Positions 25,196 through 33,928 of a stretch of DNA of 64,000 nt are shown here, piece after piece. The stretch comes from Modicisalibacter ilicicola DSM 19980 (GTDB lineage Bacteria > Pseudomonadota > Gammaproteobacteria > Pseudomonadales > Halomonadaceae), in the NCBI RefSeq assembly GCF_900128925.1, contig NZ_FQUJ01000010.1:62001-126000 (forward strand), given 5' to 3'. Numbering within the stretch: position 1 is the stretch's first letter; every line of letters begins with the position of its first letter. A program made the position numbers and the translations under genes. The notes beneath the pieces were generated by a model. It was given only the letters and a program-made list of their open reading frames with translations. It was not told where the DNA came from and searched no databases.

Positions 25196-26460
25196 CCAAT
25201 TCCCCGACATCAGCACTGCGCATCGATGGTCAGCGTCTCTGGCAATCGTTGATGGACCTGGCCAAGCTCGGCGCCACTCCCAAGGGCGGCAACTGTCGCC
25301 TCGCCCTGACCGAGGAAGACCGCCAGGGCCGCGAGCTAGTGACCGGCTGGCTACGCGATGCCGGGCTGACGCTCCAGGTCGATCAAATCGGCAACATCTT
25401 CGCCCGCCGCGAGGGGCGACGCGACGACCTGCCGCCGGTGGTCACCGGCAGCCATCTCGACACCCAACCCACCGGCGGTCGTTTCGATGGCTGCTACGGC
25501 GTCCTCGCTGGCCTCGAGGTCATGCGTGTGCTCGCTGACCACCAGATTACCACCGAAGCCCCATTGGAGGTGGTGATCTGGACCAACGAGGAGGGTTGTC
25601 GTTTCGTGCCGGTGATGATGGGCTCCGGTGTCTATACCGGCATCATTGCCCTGGAGGACGCCCTGGCCGCCAAGGACCGCCAGGGCGACACGGTGGCCGC
25701 GTCTCTCGAGCGTATCGGCTACGCCGGCGACCTGCCGGTCGGCGAACAGGAATTCGGCGCCTACTTCGAGGCGCATATCGAACAGGGCCCCGTGCTCGAG
25801 GCCGAAGGGCTTCAGGTCGGCGCCGTAACCGGCTCGCTGGGCCTGCGCTGGTTCGATGTGGTGGTGACCGGCCAGGAAGCGCATGCCGGCCCCACGCCCA
25901 TGCCCTATCGCCGCGACGCCCTGAAGCACAGCGCGGCACTGCTCGGCGAGATACTCGAGCTGGCCGATCCTTACCAGCCGAATGGACGGGTAACCTGCGG
26001 CGAATTCGACCTCTACCCCAATTCGCGCAACGTCATTCCCGGCCAGGTGCGATTCAGCGTGGATATTCGTCATCTCGAGCCAGAGGTTCTCGACCAGATG
26101 GAGCAGGCGCTGCGCGATGTCTGTGTCCGACACGATGAACCCGGCAAGGTGACGGTCGAACTGCGCGACGTGCAGCAAGTCCCTCCCACCCCCTTCGACA
26201 AGGAATTGGTGGACCTGGTGCGCAGCAGTAGCCGGGCGCTCGAGATCCCCTATCGCGATATCGAAACCGGGGCGGGACACGATGCGGTGTTCGTCAGCCG
26301 GGTGGCGCCCACGGCGATGATCTTCGTGCCCTGCGAGGATGGCATCAGCCACAACGAGAGCGAGTACGCCAAGCCCGAGGATCTCGAGGCAGGGGCCAAT
26401 GTGCTGCTGCATGCCATGCTGGGCAAGTCGGGCGTTGTCGATGCCCAGACGAGCGAATAG
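25192..26460 (+). CDS. M20 family Zn-dependent amidohydrolase (N-carbamoyl-amino-acid hydrolase/allantoate amidohydrolase type)
   Basis: Two-zinc hydrolase of the HyuC/AllC/beta-ureidopropionase group, 422 residues. Metal ligands are visible in GSHLDTQPTGGRFDGCYG near residue 85 and in the glutamate pair of WTNEEGCRF near residue 130. A later histidine is in EAHIEQGPVLE and another in EAHAGPTPM; SHNESEYAKPED near the C-terminus is a family motif. It hydrolyses an N-carbamoyl, ureido or amide bond and may release ammonia and CO2 or a carboxylate. It overlaps the ThDP gene by ATGA and precedes the aldehyde dehydrogenase by nine bases. Confidence 0.9.
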   Translation: MTNSPTSALRIDGQRLWQSLMDLAKLGATPKGGNCRLALTEEDRQGRELVTGWLRDAGLTLQVDQIGNIFARREGRRDDLPPVVTGSHLDTQPTGGRFDGCYGVLAGLEVMRVLADHQITTEAPLEVVIWTNEEGCRFVPVMMGSGVYTGIIALEDALAAKDRQGDTVAASLERIGYAGDLPVGEQEFGAYFEAHIEQGPVLEAEGLQVGAVTGSLGLRWFDVVVTGQEAHAGPTPMPYRRDALKHSAALLGEILELADPYQPNGRVTCGEFDLYPNSRNVIPGQVRFSVDIRHLEPEVLDQMEQALRDVCVRHDEPGKVTVELRDVQQVPPTPFDKELVDLVRSSSRALEIPYRDIETGAGHDAVFVSRVAPTAMIFVPCEDGISHNESEYAKPEDLEAGANVLLHAMLGKSGVVDAQTSE

Positions 26461-26469
26461 GAGCACAAT

Positions 26470-27975
26470 ATGTCGACCCATGATCTGAGCCATTGGCGCC
26501 ACCAGGCAGACCGGCTAAGCCTGACAACCCGCCCCTTCATCGACGGCGACTTCGTCGATAGCCAAGGCGACGGGATCCTGACCGCCTATAATCCGGCCAC
26601 CGGGGCTGTGCTCGCCGAGGTTAACGCCTGCAACGCAGCGGATATCGACCGCGCGGTAGGCGCCGCGCGGCGCGTCTTCGAGGGCGGCAGCTGGTCGCGG
26701 TGCCCTCCTCTTCAGCGCAAAAAGGTACTGCTGCGCTTCGCGGCCCTCATCGAAGAACATGCCGAAGAGTTGGCGTTGATCCAGACCCTAGAGATGGGCA
26801 AGCCAATAACCGACAGCCTGAGCTTCGATCTAGCCGAGACGGTGCGCTGCGTAGCCTGGTATGCCGAGACAATCGACAAGCGATACGATGAGATCGCCCC
26901 CACTGGCGAGGACGTCCACGCCACCATCAGCCGTGAGCCGCTTGGCGTGGTAGCCGCAGTGGTGCCATGGAACTTCCCGCTGATGATCGCCGCCTGGAAG
27001 TTCGCCCCGGCGCTGGCCATGGGCAACAGCGTGGTGCTCAAGCCCGCCGAGGCCTCAAGTCTCAGCGGGCTGCGGCTCGCCGCCCTGGCCGAGGAGGCCG
27101 GGCTGCCGGCGGGGGTATTCAACGTCACCCCGGGCCACGGGGCCGTCGCCGGGCAGGCGCTAGGACTACACAGGGACGTCGATGCCCTGACCTTCACTGG
27201 CTCCACCGCCACTGGCAAGCGCTTCATGCGCTACTCGAGCGAATCGAACCTCAAGCGGGTATGGCTGGAGTGCGGTGGCAAGTCGCCACATATCGTCTTC
27301 GCCGACTGCCCGGACCTGGACGCGGCGGCACAGGCCGCCGCCGCTGGCATCTTCACCAACCAGGGCGAGGTGTGCATCGCCGGCTCGCGGCTCTACGTGG
27401 ACGAGGCGATCTTCGACACCTTCCTGCCGCGTCTTCTCGAGGCCGCCAAGGCCATGCCGGCGGGCGACCCTCTGGACCCAGCGACGCGCATGGGCGCCCT
27501 GATCAGCGCCGAACATCATGCCAAAGTACTCGACTACATCGAGCGAGGGCTCAGTGAGGGCATGACCCTTCACCATGGCGGTCGGGCGGCCACACCGGTC
27601 GACGGCGGCTGGTATCTGGAACCGACGATTCTCGAGGGCGCCCAGGCGGCCGTTCTCATGCGCGAGGAAATCTTTGGCCCGGTACTCGGCATTAATCGCT
27701 TTACCAGCGAATCAGAGGCCATCGACCTGGCCAACGATTCGATATACGGCCTGGGCGCAGGCTTATGGACCAGCGATCTCGCCCGGGCTCATCGGGTATC
27801 ACGACGGCTAAGTGCCGGACTGGTATGGGTCAACTGCTACGCCGATGGCGACATCAGCGTACCTTTTGGAGGCATGAAACAGTCCGGATTTGGTCGCGAC
27901 AAGTCCTTGCACGCCCTGGACAAGTATTCGGACCTGAAAACCACATGGATGAACCTGGCCTATGGGTCATCGTGA
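26470..27975 (+). CDS. NAD-dependent aldehyde dehydrogenase, PuuC/AldH-like
   Basis: Oxidises an aldehyde to an acid, 501 residues. Signatures: VPWNFPLMIAAWKFAPALA near residue 158, VVLKPAEASS (cofactor lysine), FTGSTATGKRFM (NAD), the general-base glutamate in LECGGKSPHIV near residue 265, the catalytic cysteine in GEVCIAGSRLYV near residue 300, and EEIFGPVLG. Nearest type is gamma-glutamyl-gamma-aminobutyraldehyde or betaine-type AldH. GAGCACAAT is a modest ribosome site. It closes the TRAP-linked operon, and the LysR gene on the other strand ends ten bases later. It suggests an aldehyde intermediate made by the ThDP enzyme or the lyase. Confidence 0.9.
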   Translation: MSTHDLSHWRHQADRLSLTTRPFIDGDFVDSQGDGILTAYNPATGAVLAEVNACNAADIDRAVGAARRVFEGGSWSRCPPLQRKKVLLRFAALIEEHAEELALIQTLEMGKPITDSLSFDLAETVRCVAWYAETIDKRYDEIAPTGEDVHATISREPLGVVAAVVPWNFPLMIAAWKFAPALAMGNSVVLKPAEASSLSGLRLAALAEEAGLPAGVFNVTPGHGAVAGQALGLHRDVDALTFTGSTATGKRFMRYSSESNLKRVWLECGGKSPHIVFADCPDLDAAAQAAAAGIFTNQGEVCIAGSRLYVDEAIFDTFLPRLLEAAKAMPAGDPLDPATRMGALISAEHHAKVLDYIERGLSEGMTLHHGGRAATPVDGGWYLEPTILEGAQAAVLMREEIFGPVLGINRFTSESEAIDLANDSIYGLGAGLWTSDLARAHRVSRRLSAGLVWVNCYADGDISVPFGGMKQSGFGRDKSLHALDKYSDLKTTWMNLAYGSS

Positions 27976-27985
27976 TCGCCCGGTA

Positions 27986-28957
27986 TCACTCTGGATCGGC
28001 GACATCCGACTCGAGCCCGGACGTCAGTCGCTCCTCCATCGGCACCTTGGCCATGGCGTTGAGGAAGAACTCTACGAAGGTCGTCTCGGCCGCACTGAAG
28101 CGCGCGTCGCTGTGCCACATCAGGTTCAAGTCGATATCCGCCACGCCATCGTAAGGCGGTAGGGGCCACAGCCGCCCTTCGGTTACATCCCGGGCGACCA
28201 GGTGTTCAGGGAGGCAGCCAATGCCCCAGCCGGCGAGCACCATACGCTGTATTTCCTGGAGGCTGCTCGACTGCCCGACCACCGACCCCTGCAGGCCATG
28301 CTGGGCACGAAACACCGCCAGCGGCGACAGGACGCCATCGAGCTGCTCACTGCCAAAGGAGACATAGGCTTCATGCAACAGGCTTTCCATCGGCAGGTTG
28401 TCCCGCCCGAAGAGCGCATGCCTGCGTCCGCAATACAGGCGATAGCGCTGCCGCGCGAGGATCTGGCTGTTCAGATTGTCCGGGCACTGGCGAGACAGGC
28501 AGATGCCTATCGCCCCCTGGCGCTGCAACAGGGCATGCTGGACCTCCAGACTGGACATTTCCTCGATACCGAAGGTGATCTGCGGGAAATGTTGGTGGAA
28601 GCGCTCGAAGACGCTATCCAGGAAACGGCATTGAATGCCGGTGATGAACAGCAGCGAGATGTGACCCGCTACCTCCGGATCCGCTTCGCTCACCGAGGCG
28701 GCCAGCCGTGCCACGTTGGCGTAGATATCAATGGCCTCCTGATACACCAGGTGTCCCGCCTGGGTGACTCGGAAGCGGTGGCTATCGCGCTCGATGAGCC
28801 GTTGGCCCAGGCGCTCCTCCAGGCGTTTCAGGGACAGACTCACGGCGGGTTGCGACAGGTACAACCGCACCGCCGCACGACTGACGCTCTCCTCCTGCAC
28901 GATGACGATGAAGGTACGTAGCAGGTTCCAGTCGAGCGTATCGTGAATGGGCCGCAT
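27986..28957 (-). CDS. LysR family transcriptional regulator
   Basis: A 323-residue LysR regulator. The N-terminal winged helix-turn-helix reads LLRTFIVIVQEESVSRAAVRL and then SQPAVSLSLKRLEERLG, near residues 11-50. A linker helix and an effector-binding domain follow, with periplasmic-binding-protein folds, where the ligand loop is near SSLEVQHALL. I chose ATG 28957 (AAGGAATCC upstream) over longer starts. It is divergent from the SSS symporter with 110 bases between, so it probably controls that gene and perhaps the TRAP operon that ends next to it. The inducer is unknown. Confidence 0.88.
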   Translation of the reverse strand: MRPIHDTLDWNLLRTFIVIVQEESVSRAAVRLYLSQPAVSLSLKRLEERLGQRLIERDSHRFRVTQAGHLVYQEAIDIYANVARLAASVSEADPEVAGHISLLFITGIQCRFLDSVFERFHQHFPQITFGIEEMSSLEVQHALLQRQGAIGICLSRQCPDNLNSQILARQRYRLYCGRRHALFGRDNLPMESLLHEAYVSFGSEQLDGVLSPLAVFRAQHGLQGSVVGQSSSLQEIQRMVLAGWGIGCLPEHLVARDVTEGRLWPLPPYDGVADIDLNLMWHSDARFSAAETTFVEFFLNAMAKVPMEERLTSGLESDVADPE

Positions 28958-29067
28958 GGCGGATTCCTTGCAAGAGTGACACAGCACGAACCACATTGAG
29001 ATCAAGAGCGTAACGGCCAACGTTCGGAGCGTCACGCACTTGATAACCACACCACCAGGAGCTAGAC

Positions 29068-30492
29068 GTGTTCAATGAACGGGAAACCCTCTACCTATCG
29101 ATCGTCGTCATCCTCTGTGCCCTCTTCCTGATCGGCCTGTCCTACTACTTCTACCGACACATCAAGACCTACGACGACTACAACGTTGCCGGCCGCTCGG
29201 CAGGCACCTTTCCGCTGATCTGCACGCTGGTGGGCACCGCCGTGGGCGGCTCCACCCTGTTGGGTTTCATGTCCAAGGGTTTCCAGCAGGGGGTCGGGCA
29301 GATCTGGTTGCCCGGTGCCATCACCATCGCCGGCGTACTGCTGCTATTGTTCTTCGTGCGGCGCATCCGCGACTACGGCGAACGCTACAGCATGATCACC
29401 CTAGCGGACTTCATGGTGAAACAGTACGGTGACAGCGCCCGCCTGCCGACCCTGCTCAGCATGATCTGCGCCTATTCGGCGATCACCGGCATGCAGTTCG
29501 TGGCCATCGCCACGGTGCTGAACCTGGTGTTCGGCCTGGAGCTGGCCTACGGCATCGTGATTACCTGGCTGATCCTGACCATCAAGACCTACCTGGGCGG
29601 TCTCAAGGCGGTCATCTGGTCGGATGCGATCCTGGGCACGCTGCAGACCCTGGGCGTGTTCTTCCTGCTCGCGGTGGTCTATCACCTGGCCGGTGGCTGG
29701 GGCGGCATCACTGACAGCGAGAAACTGACGGCGCAACCGCATTTCCTCGAGGTAAGCGGCATCGCCCCGAGCGATCTCTTCGTCTATCTGCTGACCATCG
29801 GTGGCTACCAGTTCGTGCGCCAGGACCTGTGGCAACGCTTCTGGGCGGCCAAGAACGCCCAGGCGGCCTATTCAAGCTACGCGGTGGCGGTGGTGTTTAC
29901 CATGCTGATCGGCGGGGCTGCCGTGCTGATCGGGGTGTTCGCCTCGCTCGGTCTGAACATCCAGCTCGACAACCCCGATCTGACCTTCTATGCGGTGCTC
30001 GAGGCCACGCTGCCACTGCCGCTGATCATCCTGATGATCGTGGTGCTGCTCTCGACGGTGGTGTCCTGCGCCGACTCCTTCTTCATCGCCGGGGCGTCGT
30101 CGATCGCCAACGACATCATCAAGCCGCGGCTCAAGAACCAGGATGATCGCTTCCTCCTGCGCATGAGCCGCTATTCGGTCCTCGTCATGTCGGTGATTTC
30201 CGTGGGCCTGGCACTGTATGCTCCCCGCCTGGTCACGATCTGGATCCTGGGCAGCGCCATGCTAGTCTGCGGCGTGCTCGTCCCGGCCCTGGTCGGCCTG
30301 CTGTTCGACAACCTCAATCGCCGTGCCGGTGTCGCCACCATGTGGGCGGGGCTGGTATCGGCGGTGGCGTGGCAGGCACTCGGCCAGCCCTTCGGTGTGC
30401 ATCCTGTCTTCATCGGCCTGCCGATCTCGCTGCTGATGCTGCCACTGCTGTTCCGTGGCCGCGATCCCGAACCGATGATCCAGGAACGATGA
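29068..30492 (+). CDS. Sodium:solute symporter (SSS) family transporter
   Basis: Inner-membrane Na+-coupled uptake protein, 474 residues with about thirteen hydrophobic helices. It has the early GGSTLLGFMSKGFQQGVG stretch typical of the SSS fold, KTYLGGLKAVIWSDAILGTLQ near residue 173, and a conserved VVSCADSFFIAGASSIANDI around residue 328 that forms part of the Na+ site. The start is a GTG at 29068, preceded by CCAGGAGCTAGAC. It is divergent from the LysR gene. The substrate could match that of the neighbouring catabolic operon, but this is inference. Confidence 0.88.
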   Translation: MFNERETLYLSIVVILCALFLIGLSYYFYRHIKTYDDYNVAGRSAGTFPLICTLVGTAVGGSTLLGFMSKGFQQGVGQIWLPGAITIAGVLLLLFFVRRIRDYGERYSMITLADFMVKQYGDSARLPTLLSMICAYSAITGMQFVAIATVLNLVFGLELAYGIVITWLILTIKTYLGGLKAVIWSDAILGTLQTLGVFFLLAVVYHLAGGWGGITDSEKLTAQPHFLEVSGIAPSDLFVYLLTIGGYQFVRQDLWQRFWAAKNAQAAYSSYAVAVVFTMLIGGAAVLIGVFASLGLNIQLDNPDLTFYAVLEATLPLPLIILMIVVLLSTVVSCADSFFIAGASSIANDIIKPRLKNQDDRFLLRMSRYSVLVMSVISVGLALYAPRLVTIWILGSAMLVCGVLVPALVGLLFDNLNRRAGVATMWAGLVSAVAWQALGQPFGVHPVFIGLPISLLMLPLLFRGRDPEPMIQER

Positions 30493-30514
30493 TGCCGAAG
30501 CGCTGAGCTAGACC

Positions 30515-30543
30515 GGTGCAGTGCTCATTTCGAGCACTGCGCC
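30515..30543 (+). terminator. Hairpin after the SSS gene
   Basis: GCAGTGCTC at 30518-30526 pairs with GAGCACTGC at 30532-30540 over an ATTTC loop, and three further pairs (one a G-T wobble) extend it to 30515-30543. It begins 22 bases past the stop. No T-tract is visible, so the efficiency is uncertain. Confidence 0.5.
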
Positions 30544-30635
30544 TGACTGGGCCAGCGACACAGGAAGAGCGCATAGGCCTTTAGCGTATGGCGAATCGAC
30601 GCGATGCCCGCCTTCATGTCGTCGGCCCCTCGCCC

Positions 30636-30847
30636 TTAGAGCCAGCCGTCCTTTTCCCAGGGCTGCCAGGGCGTCTGCGTCCACATGTCCACCGGTTCGG
30701 CCGGCACCACGCCGCCATGGTCTCGAGCACCCCTTGCTCCTGGCCCAAGACGCTGTATTGGCCGACCAGCGGCCGGGTCATCTCCAGCGTCTGCGGAAAG
30801 AGCCGATCGCATTGCTCCAGCACGCGCTGTTCCGTCTCGCTCAACAT
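30636..30847 (-). pseudogene. Small gene with an apparent single-base frameshift
   Basis: The frame starting at ATG 30847 reads like a real protein (MLSETEQRVLEQCDRLFPQT and on to GQEQGVLET, about 43 residues) and then turns into a low-complexity R/G/T tail. From about base 30719 the neighbouring frame continues protein-like (GGVVPAEPVDMWTQTPWQPW, then EKDGWL) and stops at the TAA at 30636-30638. Adding one base near 30719 joins them into about 71 residues. Family unknown. It is upstream of, and opposite to, the second TRAP operon. A sequencing error is an alternative to a true mutation. GAGAT upstream is a modest ribosome site. Confidence 0.45.
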
Positions 30848-30927
30848 AGGATATCTCTTGAATGGGATCGCTGCCTTTTCAATCAGGATAAGCACATCGC
30901 GGGACACGAGCACCCAGAACGCTATTA

Positions 30928-30953
30928 TTTATACAAAAATAAATATGTATAAA
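30928..30953 (+). promoter_or_regulatory. Perfect palindrome TTTATACA-N10-TGTATAAA, probable operator
   Basis: TTTATACA at 30928-30935 and TGTATAAA at 30946-30953 are perfect inverted copies with a ten-base AT-only spacer. It lies between the frameshifted small gene and the second TRAP operon, 144 bases before the dctP start. GntR/FadR-type and LysR-type regulators commonly bind such symmetric sites near transport operons; which regulator acts here is unknown. A single TGTATAA also occurs at 19774-19780 upstream of TRAP operon 1. The rest of the 250-base gap is AT-rich and shows no gene. Confidence 0.5.
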
Positions 30954-31097
30954 TCTCATAAATTCTAAGCATTAAAAATAGAAAACGCCCAGCCGCTGGA
31001 TTCGTTTGACCCTCTCTCGGGGACGTGACTAGATGGATTCGACCATACAGGGCGCTTCCAGAACGCCCGGCACAACAATCACAACGCGAGGCAAATC

Positions 31098-32084
31098 ATG
31101 AACACTCCCCTCAAGATTGCGGCGCTGGCCGCAGCGATGTTGACCGCTTCCCAGGCCATGGCCACCGACCTGCGCATGCTCTCCAGCTACGACCAGACCG
31201 CGACCTATACCCGCGAGGTCGCCCAGCGCTACATCGACAAGGTACAGAGCGCCAGCGGAGACGAGATCAGCATCGCCCTGAACGGCCCCGGTGTGGTGCC
31301 GCCCTTCGAGCAACTGCAGCCGGTCTCCGCCGGAGTCTTCGACCTGCTTTACACCCACGGCGCCTACCACACCAACACCACCGGCGTGGGGGCGGCCATG
31401 GACGCCGTCTTCGTCGACCCGGCGATGACCCGCGAGTCCGGCCTCTGGGACTTCATCGACGAGCACTACAACGACCAGGGCCTCAAGCTGCTGGCGATTC
31501 CACCGCTCGGCACCAGCGGCTTCCAGTACGTCCTCGAGGAGCCGATCACCGGAACCCCCGGCCTCGAGGGACGCCGCCTGCGCGGCAGCCCCACCTACAC
31601 CAACGTGACCAAGGGCCTGGGCGGCACCCCGGTGCTGATGTCGAGCGGTGACGTCTATTCGGCGCTGGACCGGGGCGTGATCGACGGCGCCGCCTGGGGC
31701 CTCAACGGCGTCGAGGACCTGGGCTGGCACGAGGTCGCCGGTTACTTCACAAAGCCGACCTTCGGCCAGACCTACACCTACCTGTTCATGAACCTCGATG
31801 CCTTCAATGCGCTCAGCGAGGACGAACAGCGGGTCATGCTAGAACAGGGCCAGGCCCTGGAGAACGAGACCGCGGCGATCCTCGACGAGCTCGCTCAGGA
31901 GGAATGGCAGTCGCTGAAGGACAAGGGCATGCAGGAGACGCACTTCGAGCCGGCCGACGCCGAGCGGCTGGATGCGCTGGTCACCGAGGGCATCTGGCAG
32001 CTGGGCATCGACAAGTCGCCCGAGGCGGTGGAGACCATGCGCGAGATCGCCCAGCAGCACGACATGACGCCCGACGCTCAGTAG
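31098..32084 (+). CDS. TRAP transporter substrate-binding protein, DctP type (operon 2)
   Basis: Periplasmic solute receptor, 328 residues, with a signal peptide (KIAALAAAMLTASQAMA). It has QRYIDKVQSASGDEISI, the PPFEQLQPVSAGVFDLLYTH segment, TPGLEGRRLRGSPTYTN with a ligand-binding arginine, and SGDVYSALDRGVIDGAAWGL. It is only loosely similar to the operon 1 receptor in sequence by eye, so the ligand likely differs. AGGCAAATC is the ribosome region. It is first in dctP-dctQ-dctM-rraA; the dctQ ATG follows ten bases after its TAG. Confidence 0.92.
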   Translation: MNTPLKIAALAAAMLTASQAMATDLRMLSSYDQTATYTREVAQRYIDKVQSASGDEISIALNGPGVVPPFEQLQPVSAGVFDLLYTHGAYHTNTTGVGAAMDAVFVDPAMTRESGLWDFIDEHYNDQGLKLLAIPPLGTSGFQYVLEEPITGTPGLEGRRLRGSPTYTNVTKGLGGTPVLMSSGDVYSALDRGVIDGAAWGLNGVEDLGWHEVAGYFTKPTFGQTYTYLFMNLDAFNALSEDEQRVMLEQGQALENETAAILDELAQEEWQSLKDKGMQETHFEPADAERLDALVTEGIWQLGIDKSPEAVETMREIAQQHDMTPDAQ

Positions 32085-32093
32085 GAATCCAGC

Positions 32094-32600
32094 ATGAACC
32101 ACCCGATAGCCAGGCTTCACGACCACGTCACGCGATTCGGGTTCTACCTCGGCGGTGCCACCCTGTGTGGCATCGTCGTGTGTTTCTGGATCGAGGTGGT
32201 CGCCCGCTACTTCTTCAACTCGCCGACCCTCTGGTCGGGCTCACTGGTGGCCTACTTCCTGTGCGTCTCGGCTAGTCTGGCGATGCCCGAGCTCGCCCGC
32301 ACCCATGGCCATATCGCCATCACGGTGCTTCCCGACCGGCTGTCGCCCAAGGCCCGCCGGCGCTACGAGCGCATCGTCGCGCTGGTCGCGGGCGGCATCT
32401 GCCTGCTCGCCGCCTGGATCATCGTCGACGAGAACCTGCGCCAGATCGCCGGCGGCACCACCACCGCCATGGGGCTGGACATCCCCAAGTACTGGGTGTC
32501 GAGCTTCATCAGCTACGCCTTCATCAATACCGCCCTGCACTTCCTGCGTCACGCCCTGTTGCCGGTGGACGCGACCGTCACCGACCCCCAGGAGACCTGA
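32094..32600 (+). CDS. TRAP transporter small permease, DctQ type (operon 2)
   Basis: Four-helix membrane subunit, 168 residues. It includes CGIVVCFWIEVVARYFFNSP near residue 24, where the signature arginine and tyrosine of DctQ are seen, WSGSLVAYFLCVSASLAMPE, and ELARTHGHIAITVLPDRL with the conserved H-x-H region. It follows dctP by ten bases and precedes dctM by three bases, so all three are one transcript. Confidence 0.9.
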   Translation: MNHPIARLHDHVTRFGFYLGGATLCGIVVCFWIEVVARYFFNSPTLWSGSLVAYFLCVSASLAMPELARTHGHIAITVLPDRLSPKARRRYERIVALVAGGICLLAAWIIVDENLRQIAGGTTTAMGLDIPKYWVSSFISYAFINTALHFLRHALLPVDATVTDPQET

Positions 32601-32603
32601 GGC

Positions 32604-33908
32604 ATGGAATGGTATGTCACTCTCGGGCTCGCCATCGCCCTGCTGATGGGGCTCTTCGCCTTGGGGGTGCCGGTATTCGTGGCCTTCCTGACGATCAACG
32701 TCGCCGGCACCCTGTGGCTGATGGGCACCGCTGGCTTCGGACTGTTCGCCAACAGCGTCTACGACACCGTCACCTCGGAGACCCTGACCACCATCGCGCT
32801 CTTCGTGCTGATGGGCGAGCTGCTGTTCCGCTCGGGCTCGATCGACGTCATCTTCGATGCGCTGGACACCCTGATGGGGCGCATCAAGGGACGGCTCTAT
32901 TTCTTCGTCGTCGCCCTCTCCACCCTTTTCGGCGCCCTCTCGGGCTCGGCCCTGGCGGTCACCGCCATGCTCAGCCGCTCGGCGCTGCCGACCATGCAGC
33001 AGCGCGGCTACGACGACCGCCTGTCGATCGGTCTGATCCTCGGCGGCGCCAGCCTGGCGCCGATCATTCCCCCGAGCCTGCTGGTGATCATCATCGGCTC
33101 GATGGTCGATGTCTCCATCGCCCGCCTGCTGATCGCCGGCATCCTTCCCGGCATCCTGCTCGCCGGCCTGTTCGTCGCCTACGTGGTGATCCGGCTGATG
33201 CTCGATCCCTCCCAGGCGCCGCCGGTCGACGACAGCGGCGGCGGCACGCCCCGCGAACGCAGCCGGGCACTGCTCAAGATGGCGCCCTTCAGCATCATCA
33301 TCTTCTCGGTGCTGGGGCTGATCATGCTCGGCGTGGCGACCCCCTCGGAGTCGGCGGCCACCGGCGTGCTCGGCGCCCTCCTGGTGGCTTGCTACTACCG
33401 CCGCTTTAGTCTGAAGATGGCCCGCGAGGCCGTGCTGTCGTCGCTGTCGATCAGCGCCATGATCATCACCATCCTTGCCTGCTCGAAGCTGTTCAGCCAG
33501 CTGCTGTCATTCGCCGGGGCCACCTCGGGCCTGGTCGCCGCGGCAACCGCCCTCGAACTCGACCCGGCGTGGATGATGCTGCTGCTGATGCTGATCCCGC
33601 TGTTCGCCTGCATGTTCATCGACCAGATCGCCTTCATGATGGTGGTCATCCCCATCTATGCGCCGCTGCTCCAGGTCTACGGCTTCGACCCGATCTGGTT
33701 CTGGACGCTGTTCCTGATCAACCTCTCGGTGGGCAGCCTGACCCCGCCGTTCGGCTACAACCTGTTCGCGGTCAAAGGCGGCGCCCCCTCGGTGTCGATG
33801 CCGACGATCTACGCTGCCGCCTGGCCCATCGTGCTGTGCTTCCTGTTCGGCATGCTGGTGCTGTTCTGGGTGCCATCGCTGACCACCTTCCTGCCCAGCC
33901 TGATCTGA
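32604..33908 (+). CDS. TRAP transporter large permease, DctM type (operon 2)
   Basis: Main permease of the second TRAP transporter, 434 residues with about twelve hydrophobic helices. Recognisable DctM parts: TTIALFVLMGELLFRSGSID, FGALSGSALAVTAMLSRSAL, GGASLAPIIPPSLLVIIIGS and GSLTPPFGYNLFAVKGGAP near the C-terminus, where GYNLFAVKG marks the inward helix-loop. The gene spacing is tight on both sides (3 and 20 bases). It has its own DctQ partner, distinct from operon 1. Confidence 0.94.
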   Translation: MEWYVTLGLAIALLMGLFALGVPVFVAFLTINVAGTLWLMGTAGFGLFANSVYDTVTSETLTTIALFVLMGELLFRSGSIDVIFDALDTLMGRIKGRLYFFVVALSTLFGALSGSALAVTAMLSRSALPTMQQRGYDDRLSIGLILGGASLAPIIPPSLLVIIIGSMVDVSIARLLIAGILPGILLAGLFVAYVVIRLMLDPSQAPPVDDSGGGTPRERSRALLKMAPFSIIIFSVLGLIMLGVATPSESAATGVLGALLVACYYRRFSLKMAREAVLSSLSISAMIITILACSKLFSQLLSFAGATSGLVAAATALELDPAWMMLLLMLIPLFACMFIDQIAFMMVVIPIYAPLLQVYGFDPIWFWTLFLINLSVGSLTPPFGYNLFAVKGGAPSVSMPTIYAAAWPIVLCFLFGMLVLFWVPSLTTFLPSLI

Positions 33909-33928
33909 CCACTGCCCCGGAGCCTCTC

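Noticed and set aside
30521-30968. Overlapping plus-strand small frames after the SSS gene
   Set aside because: No ribosome site or recognisable domain; the minus-strand frames read more protein-like.
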